Assembly (NCBI GenBank): GCA_035493555.1
Contig: DATJIC010000032.1
Span: 1-19,162 of the forward strand
Source: CAMLKC01 sp035493555
GTDB lineage: Bacteria; Patescibacteriota; Saccharimonadia; Saccharimonadales; Saccharimonadaceae
Direction: 5' to 3'
DNA: 19,162 nt
The notes under the pieces are model-generated. The model was not told where the DNA came from, ran no database searches, and saw nothing but the letters and a program-made list of their open reading frames with translations. This document shows, piece after piece, positions 15,109-19,162 of the stretch. Made by a program: the position numbers and the translations under genes. The first letter of the stretch is position 1. Every line of letters starts with the position of its first letter.

Positions 15109-15654
15109 TTATTTTTTAGTAAACGATACAGTAGGCTTTTTATTGCCTAAAACCCGCATAATTCCGTAGGTGATAGCCCCGCCGCAAAGGCCGGTAAACA
15201 GCCCGCCAAGAATATCTGCCGGATAATGAACCCCAACAAAAATCCGGGCCGTACCGATTGTCAGGGCAGCAGCTAAAAGCAAAATACCAATTTTTTTGTA
15301 CCTTGTAAGAAAGAGGACCCCAGCGGCAATTGCCGTACTGATAGTCGTATGGTCGCTCGGGAACGATTTACCGGGCGCATGGTCGATAAGCTGCGTCAGA
15401 TGATGGTCCATAAAGGGCCGGTGATCGACATTTAGCAGCATCATCAGCTGCAGCAATATATATGAAACAACAAGGGTAATAAAAAAATATATAACTGGCT
15501 TCCACTCTTTTTTATAAACATACGTTCCCATACAAATAAATGCCGTCAAAAACACCGCATACACAAGATCCTTGGCTAGAAACACCATAATAGCGTCGAG
15601 TAAACCAGACCGGCCGGCAAAGCCGTTAATAAAAAGGAGGAGCTGATCATTCAT
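15109..15654 (-). CDS. PAP2-family membrane phosphatase (undecaprenyl-diphosphatase-like)
   Basis: The 181-residue integral membrane protein has the three PAP2 motifs: a reduced first motif NVDHRPF at 75-81, KSFPSDHTT at 96-104 with H102, and ARIFVGVHYPAD at 136-147 with R137, H143 and D147. About five to six membrane spans are likely. Small PAP2 proteins of this form (BcrC/YbjG type) recycle undecaprenyl diphosphate for peptidoglycan and polysaccharide synthesis, which would suit the nearby polysaccharide genes; other lipid phosphates remain possible. The ATG has no Shine-Dalgarno, and a TATAAT ends 11 bases upstream, so the leader is only about four to five bases. Confidence 0.88.
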   Translation of the reverse strand: MNDQLLLFINGFAGRSGLLDAIMVFLAKDLVYAVFLTAFICMGTYVYKKEWKPVIYFFITLVVSYILLQLMMLLNVDHRPFMDHHLTQLIDHAPGKSFPSDHTTISTAIAAGVLFLTRYKKIGILLLAAALTIGTARIFVGVHYPADILGGLFTGLCGGAITYGIMRVLGNKKPTVSFTKK

Positions 15655-15665
15655 AAGTTGGTCTT

Positions 15666-15671
15666 ATTATA
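15666..15671 (-). promoter_or_regulatory. -10 element of the PAP2 gene
   Basis: TATAAT on the minus strand, again in the context CGGTATAAT as at the NDH-2 gene, 11 bases before the ATG. The -35 region is poor. Confidence 0.6.
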
Positions 15672-15711
15672 CCGTACGCTGAAAGTTTTTACTAAGCATA
15701 AACAGTAATCA

Positions 15712-15740
15712 TTGCATATTTGTGAGTTATATAGTATAAT
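15712..15740 (+). promoter_or_regulatory. Promoter of the GC-rich small gene
   Basis: TTGCAT (15712-15717), a 17-base spacer and a perfect TATAAT (15735-15740). Predicted start is near 15747, giving a leader of about 47 bases. Confidence 0.8.
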
Positions 15741-15752
15741 AGTACCCACAGT

Positions 15753-15788
15753 GAGACGGGCAGAGGTCCGTCTCCTTAGTTTGAGGAG
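15753..15788 (+). promoter_or_regulatory. Leader with two mutually exclusive hairpins over the ribosome-binding site
   Basis: Hairpin 1 pairs GAGACGG (15753-15759) with CCGTCTC (15768-15774), seven perfect base pairs and an eight-base loop. Hairpin 2 pairs CTCCT (15772-15776) with AGGAG (15784-15788), which is the Shine-Dalgarno of the gene. The two share bases 15772-15774 and cannot form together. With hairpin 1 formed, the ribosome-binding site is free; if hairpin 1 is disrupted, hairpin 2 could mask it. The pairing is seen directly; a switching role is inference. Confidence 0.5.
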
Positions 15789-15793
15789 TGCGC

Positions 15794-16012
15794 ATGAAAC
15801 CCACGCCGGTGGCAAGTGACGTCGCGGATGGCGTCAAGCAGAAGCTGGGCAGCCTGACCGGCGTCCAGAACCTGACGGTGACGTCGAAGCGCAGCGTCAT
15901 CACCGTCACCGCGAAGATCGCCCCGGGCAGCCTGGCTGCCGTCAGGGACGTCATCGACGGCTACAAGGACAGCGGCTTCACCGTCGCCCTGGATCGCCGC
16001 ACCAACGCGTAA
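15794..16012 (+). CDS. GC-rich 72-residue protein of unknown function
   Basis: Start ATG 15794 is set by GAGGAG at 15783-15788; a GTG at 15788 overlaps that site and is unlikely. The gene is 66% GC and 66 of 72 sense codons end in G or C, unlike every neighbour; the few A/T-ending codons cluster mostly at the 5' end. The product looks like a small alpha-beta-beta-alpha-beta protein: a helix near VADGVKQKLG, a strand pair around NLTVTSKRSVITVTAKI, a helix around AAVRDVIDGY, and a final strand TVALDRR. It has no cysteine or histidine, no signal peptide and no recognised motif. It has its own promoter, structured leader and terminator, so it is a single-gene unit, likely well expressed. Recent transfer from a GC-rich donor is one explanation. 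Confidence 0.8.
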   Translation: MKPTPVASDVADGVKQKLGSLTGVQNLTVTSKRSVITVTAKIAPGSLAAVRDVIDGYKDSGFTVALDRRTNA

Positions 16013-16057
16013 CACCCTCAGCTACATACCCCGCAAGTAGAAGGGAGAGCCCCCGCT

Positions 16058-16098
16058 AAAAAGTGTCGGCCCCGCTACCGGCGGGGTCTTCACTTTTT
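16058..16098 (+). terminator. Strong, potentially bidirectional intrinsic terminator
   Basis: GGCCCCGC and GCGGGGTC pair (eight base pairs, one G-T) around TACCG. After a two-base internal loop, AAAAAGTG and CACTTTTT extend the stem by eight more pairs. The T-run ends transcription on the plus strand, and the symmetric A-run serves the other strand. It lies 45 bases after the GC-rich small gene. Confidence 0.9.
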
Positions 16099-16127
16099 AT
16101 GGGTGTGGTTATTTTGACACGGCAATC

Positions 16128-16157
16128 TTAGCAAAGACAAAAATAAGCGTTTATAAT
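16128..16157 (+). promoter_or_regulatory. Promoter of the regulator/polysaccharide operon
   Basis: TTAGCA (16128-16133), an 18-base spacer and TATAAT (16152-16157); predicted start near 16164, about 43 bases before the TTG start. A consensus TTGACA at 16114-16119 is too far from this -10 to work with it. Confidence 0.55.
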
Positions 16158-16206
16158 TGGAAGGGTGCATAAACAACGATAGCAACTCATAGATAGGAGT
16201 AGCCAT

Positions 16207-16866
16207 TTGAACGGTTTTAGCATCTATTTAACATCGTATCCTGTAAAAAAATACTCACGCGGAGACGTTATCCTTCACCAGGATATCGAACCGCCCTGTG
16301 TGTTCCTCATTAAAAGCGGCATCGTAAAAAGTTACAATTTAACCGCAAAGGGTGAGGAAAAACCCATCGAACTAAGCACCAACTTTGACGTTTTTCCCAT
16401 AGCGTGGCTGTTCGATAAAATCAGCAAAAGCCAGTACTACTACGAAGCAACGACAGACGCCGAAGTGTACTGCGTTCCAAAAGAAGAATTTATTACCTAC
16501 CTTCGCAATAACAGCGAAACCATGCTGCAATTGTTAGACCGCCAGGTAGACCGGTCTACCCACACACAGCTCCGGCTTAACGCGCTGGAACATTCCAAAG
16601 CTACCGATAAAGTAGTCTCTACGCTCCATTACTTTGCCCTTCGCTTTGGCCACAACATTACCCGTAATACTATTAAAATCCCTCTGCCGCTTACCCAGCA
16701 GGACGTTGCGAACTTTACCGGGCTTACCCGCGAAACGGTTAGCGCGGAGTTTAAAAAACTAACGCAGCAAAAAGTTCTTGGACATAGGGAACACGGTTAC
16801 GTTATCTTTACTAACAAGCTGGACGGGCTGCTCGACGACAGCTTTGAACGCCACTTCATACGTTAG
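16207..16866 (+). CDS. Crp/Fnr-family transcriptional regulator
   Basis: The 219-residue protein begins at TTG 16207, chosen because TAGGAG at 16194-16199 is seven bases upstream and the frame matches the family N-terminus. An N-terminal cyclic-nucleotide-binding-like beta-barrel (about 12-105, RGDVILHQDIEPPCVFLIKSG) is followed by a long dimer helix and a C-terminal helix-turn-helix at about 162-188 (LTQQDVANFTGLTRETVSAEF). It lacks the iron-sulphur cysteines of FNR and no clear cAMP-contact motif is visible, so its signal is unknown. Its stop codon is part of the flippase Shine-Dalgarno, so it heads the polysaccharide operon and may control it. Confidence 0.9.
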   Translation: MNGFSIYLTSYPVKKYSRGDVILHQDIEPPCVFLIKSGIVKSYNLTAKGEEKPIELSTNFDVFPIAWLFDKISKSQYYYEATTDAEVYCVPKEEFITYLRNNSETMLQLLDRQVDRSTHTQLRLNALEHSKATDKVVSTLHYFALRFGHNITRNTIKIPLPLTQQDVANFTGLTRETVSAEFKKLTQQKVLGHREHGYVIFTNKLDGLLDDSFERHFIR

Positions 16867-16879
16867 GAGTCGTAACCCT

Positions 16880-18187
16880 ATGAATCTTATTACGACATTT
16901 AAGCGCAGCAGCTTTCTTAAACATAATGCAGTGTTTTTCCTTGGTTCGGTTGCCGTAGGAGCTTTGAACTATTTATACTACCCGCTGTTGGGCAGACTGC
17001 TCCCGCCGGCATCGTTCGGGGAAATCCAGGTGCTTGTTTCGTTATTCCTGCAGTTTACTATTTTTCTTAATGTTCTTACTCTTATAACCGTTAACATTGC
17101 CGTCAACTACAAAGATTCCGAAAAAGCCCACCGTATGATATTTGAGCTGGAAAAGCTTTCGGCATATTTTGCCCTAGGAATCCTGGCACTCAGTATTATT
17201 GGCGGCGAGTTTTTACGTTCATCCCTGAAGTTTGATTCCACCCTCCCGTTTGCAGCACTTGCCCTTGCGATGGTGGCCAGTATTCCTCTGACATTCCGTA
17301 GTGCATACGCCCGCGGACAAAAAAAATTCGGCATCGCCTCTATTTCGCAGCTACTAGGGGCGGGAACAAAAATAGCGTTCTCTGCCATGCTCGTTATCTT
17401 TGGGCTGGGCGTAAGTGGCGCTATTTTTGGGATCGTTGGTTCGCAGATCATAGCATTTTTGTATGCCGCCCGCTGGGCCGCCAGGTTGGGATTTAAGCGC
17501 CCAGCCGATACGCACTACGGCACGCTGCCCGACCTAAAATTGGTGCTGCCCGAGATAAAATACGCGGCAGTAGCGTTTATTGGTCTGCTGACGCTCACAA
17601 TGATGATGAGTATAGACGTTATTGCGGCCAAATATTACTTTGATGCCCGTACGGCAGGTCTGTACGCGGGGATCGCAACGGTAGGGCGGATCGTATTCTT
17701 TTTGGCCACCCCCATAGCACAGGTACTGATGCCACTGGTCCAAATAGACAAGCCGCCCCAAGAGAACCGCCAGCTTCTCTTAAAATCACTCGCTCTCACC
17801 GTAGCAGTTTGCGGTAGCGTTGTTTTAGCCTGCGCGCTAATGCCCGCGCAAATTATTAAAATTTTAATGGGTGTTGATTATATTACATATGCAAACTTAC
17901 TGGCCCCACTCGCGCTTACTATCTGTATAATTTCTATCATCAATTTAATTTGCATGTACTATTTATCGCTTCGCCGGAAAATGGTTATGGTTGTTGGTAT
18001 AATTGGCTTTGCTGCAACATTGGGATTCATAGTGATGTGGCACGACAGCTTGCGATCAATTGTCCTAAGCATGCTGTCGGCAAGTATTTTGACGTTAAGC
18101 GCAACCGGAACATACGTATTAGTAAATCTAAAACGAGGACGCCGCTATGCAAAGCAGAACAATATCGATCGTTATACCAATATATAA
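16880..18187 (+). CDS. Polysaccharide flippase (Wzx/MOP superfamily)
   Basis: The 435-residue protein is almost wholly hydrophobic, with about 12 membrane spans, and opens with the polysaccharide-exporter pattern FLKHNAVFFLGSVAVGALNYLYYPLLGRLLPPASFGEIQ. Members of this superfamily flip lipid-linked sugar units from the inner to the outer face of the membrane. The frame is open further upstream (to 16778), but ATG 16880 has TAGGAG at 16864-16869, while the longer frame would overlap the regulator by 89 bases. The 3' end overlaps the next gene by 41 bases in another frame. The neighbouring glycosyltransferases support a surface-polysaccharide role. Confidence 0.9.
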   Translation: MNLITTFKRSSFLKHNAVFFLGSVAVGALNYLYYPLLGRLLPPASFGEIQVLVSLFLQFTIFLNVLTLITVNIAVNYKDSEKAHRMIFELEKLSAYFALGILALSIIGGEFLRSSLKFDSTLPFAALALAMVASIPLTFRSAYARGQKKFGIASISQLLGAGTKIAFSAMLVIFGLGVSGAIFGIVGSQIIAFLYAARWAARLGFKRPADTHYGTLPDLKLVLPEIKYAAVAFIGLLTLTMMMSIDVIAAKYYFDARTAGLYAGIATVGRIVFFLATPIAQVLMPLVQIDKPPQENRQLLLKSLALTVAVCGSVVLACALMPAQIIKILMGVDYITYANLLAPLALTICIISIINLICMYYLSLRRKMVMVVGIIGFAATLGFIVMWHDSLRSIVLSMLSASILTLSATGTYVLVNLKRGRRYAKQNNIDRYTNI

Positions 18188-19103
18188 CGAAGCACCAAAC
18201 GTAACGCCCTTATACCGGGCAATAAAAACGATTATTAACAGGCTACCTCACACCTTCGAACTCATTTTCGTTGATGATGGGAGTAGTGATGATTCCGTAA
18301 AACGAATCAAGCGAGTCGCTAAAAAAGATAAAGAAGTCCGTGTCGTTGAACTGGCACGCAACTTCGGCAAAGAAATCGCCGTTACGGCGGGTATACATGC
18401 CGCCCACGGCGACGCGGCCGTCATTATGGATGCCGACCTTCAACATCCGCCCGAGCTTTTGCCAAAGTTTATCGACGAGTGGGAAAAGGGGGCCGACGTT
18501 GTTGTTGGAGTAAAAGAGTACAGCAAAGACGAAAGCTGGCTCAAAAAAACCACTTCCAAGGGCTTCTACTCGGTACTCGGAAAAGTCTCCTCCGCATCTA
18601 TCACGCCCCACGCCAGTGATTTTCGGCTTATTAACCGTAAGGTAATAAACGCGTTTAAGTCATTTACCGAACGCAACCGGATCACACGCGGAATTATCGA
18701 CTGGACAGGTTTTGAGCGTCATTATATTTATTTTGAAGCGCCGCCCCGACAGCACGGTGAAGCTGGATATAGTTACCGAAAGCTCATTCAGCTAGCAATG
18801 AATAGCTTTACAGCGTACAGCATGATGCCGCTAAAAGTAGCTGGCTGGCTCGGGTGGTTCATACTGATTGCATCGTTCTTATTCGGATCTTTTACTTTTG
18901 TCGAGCAGTATATCCTGAATGACCCTATGCACCTTAATGTCACCGGAACAGCAAAACTGGCTATTATTTTACTGTTTTTAGTGGGAGTTGTTTTGATATG
19001 TCTCGGATTTGTCGCACTTTACATTGCACGCATCCACGATGAAGTCCTTAACCGTCCGCTCTATATTGTCAAAGAAGAAGTTAATGGAGATAAGGAAGCA
19101 TGA
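18147..19103 (+). CDS. Membrane glycosyltransferase family 2 (DPM1/GtrB-like)
   Basis: The 318-residue protein has a GT-A catalytic domain at the N-terminus: ISIVIPIYNE at 6-15, VDDGS at 42-46, and MDADLQHPPE at 94-103 with the metal-binding DxD. The C-terminus has two membrane spans, about 230-255 and 268-295. This layout matches polyprenyl-phosphate glycosyltransferases such as GtrB and dolichol-phosphate mannose synthase relatives, which load a sugar onto a lipid carrier at the inner membrane face. The donor sugar is unknown. GAGGA lies about 8 bases before ATG. It overlaps the flippase end by 41 bases, and its stop overlaps the next start as ATGA, so the genes are coupled. Confidence 0.93.
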   Translation: MQSRTISIVIPIYNEAPNVTPLYRAIKTIINRLPHTFELIFVDDGSSDDSVKRIKRVAKKDKEVRVVELARNFGKEIAVTAGIHAAHGDAAVIMDADLQHPPELLPKFIDEWEKGADVVVGVKEYSKDESWLKKTTSKGFYSVLGKVSSASITPHASDFRLINRKVINAFKSFTERNRITRGIIDWTGFERHYIYFEAPPRQHGEAGYSYRKLIQLAMNSFTAYSMMPLKVAGWLGWFILIASFLFGSFTFVEQYILNDPMHLNVTGTAKLAIILLFLVGVVLICLGFVALYIARIHDEVLNRPLYIVKEEVNGDKEA

Positions 19104-19162
19104 AGATAGCCCATGTAACGTTATATCCGCCAAAGGGCGAAAAGCATGTCAGTAGCAGTGGC
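19100..19162 (+). CDS. Start of a probable GT4-type glycosyltransferase (partial)
   Basis: ATG 19100 follows AAGGA by a few bases and overlaps the previous stop as ATGA. The 21 residues in the window, MKIAHVTLYPPKGEKHVSSSG, look like the first strand and loop of a GT-B glycosyltransferase. The gene runs off the right edge, so the call rests on this short start and on its place in a polysaccharide operon. Confidence 0.6.
   Translation, partial: MKIAHVTLYPPKGEKHVSSSG

Noticed and set aside
16114..16119. A consensus TTGACA upstream of the Crp/Fnr-type gene
   Set aside because: It is 32 bases from TATAAT 16152-16157, too far for one promoter, and no good -10 lies 16-18 bases from it.

Overview
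The window looks like a compact piece of a bacterial chromosome from the Patescibacteria (CPR) radiation, most likely a Candidatus Saccharibacteria (TM7)-type organism. This is inference. It rests on the small, tightly packed genes, the long cysteine-free L33 protein, a divergent SAM hydroxide adenosyltransferase, and a GH57/GH15/GT4 alpha-glucan cassette beside a type-II NADH dehydrogenase. TGA is used as an ordinary stop (for example at 11571-11573 and 19101-19103), so this is not a lineage that recodes UGA. No insertion sequence, prophage or CRISPR array was seen, and no stretch longer than about 200 bases lacks a gene or RNA.

Layout. (1) 1-4601, plus strand: a tightly coupled run with the tail of an unidentified gene, a GNAT acetyltransferase broken by a one-base frameshift, an aspartoacylase/succinylglutamate desuccinylase-like hydrolase, trpS, an RluA-type pseudouridine synthase and a DNA polymerase III delta-prime subunit. 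The last three junctions are one-base TAATG overlaps. (2) 4670-6196, plus: a membrane-anchored TPR protein and a SAM hydroxide adenosyltransferase-like protein. (3) 6183-7645, minus: a Nudix hydrolase, tRNA-Tyr, tRNA-Thr(TGT), rpmG, tRNA-Thr(GGT) and a small membrane protein, with legible promoters and two terminators between them. (4) 7698-12794, minus: a four-gene operon of GT4 glycosyltransferase, GH57, GH15 and an unrecognised 234-residue protein, probably building and breaking a storage alpha-glucan. (5) 12913-15654: NDH-2 (minus), diverging from an MscS channel (plus), which converges with a PAP2 phosphatase (minus). (6) 15712-16098: a very GC-rich 72-residue gene with its own promoter, a leader that can fold two ways, and a strong terminator. 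(7) 16128-19162, plus: a Crp/Fnr-type regulator, a polysaccharide flippase, a membrane GT2 glycosyltransferase and the start of a GT4 glycosyltransferase, a surface-polysaccharide operon that continues beyond the window.

Two genome-wide habits show. Genes inside operons have clear Shine-Dalgarno sequences, while several genes that head a transcript (TPR protein, Nudix, MscS, PAP2, NDH-2) have a -10 element so close to ATG that the mRNA must be leaderless or nearly so. Many promoters are of the extended -10 (TGnTAnnnT) kind. The most unusual item is the GC-rich small gene at 15794-16012: about 66% GC and 92% GC at third codon positions, with a leader that could act as an RNA switch.
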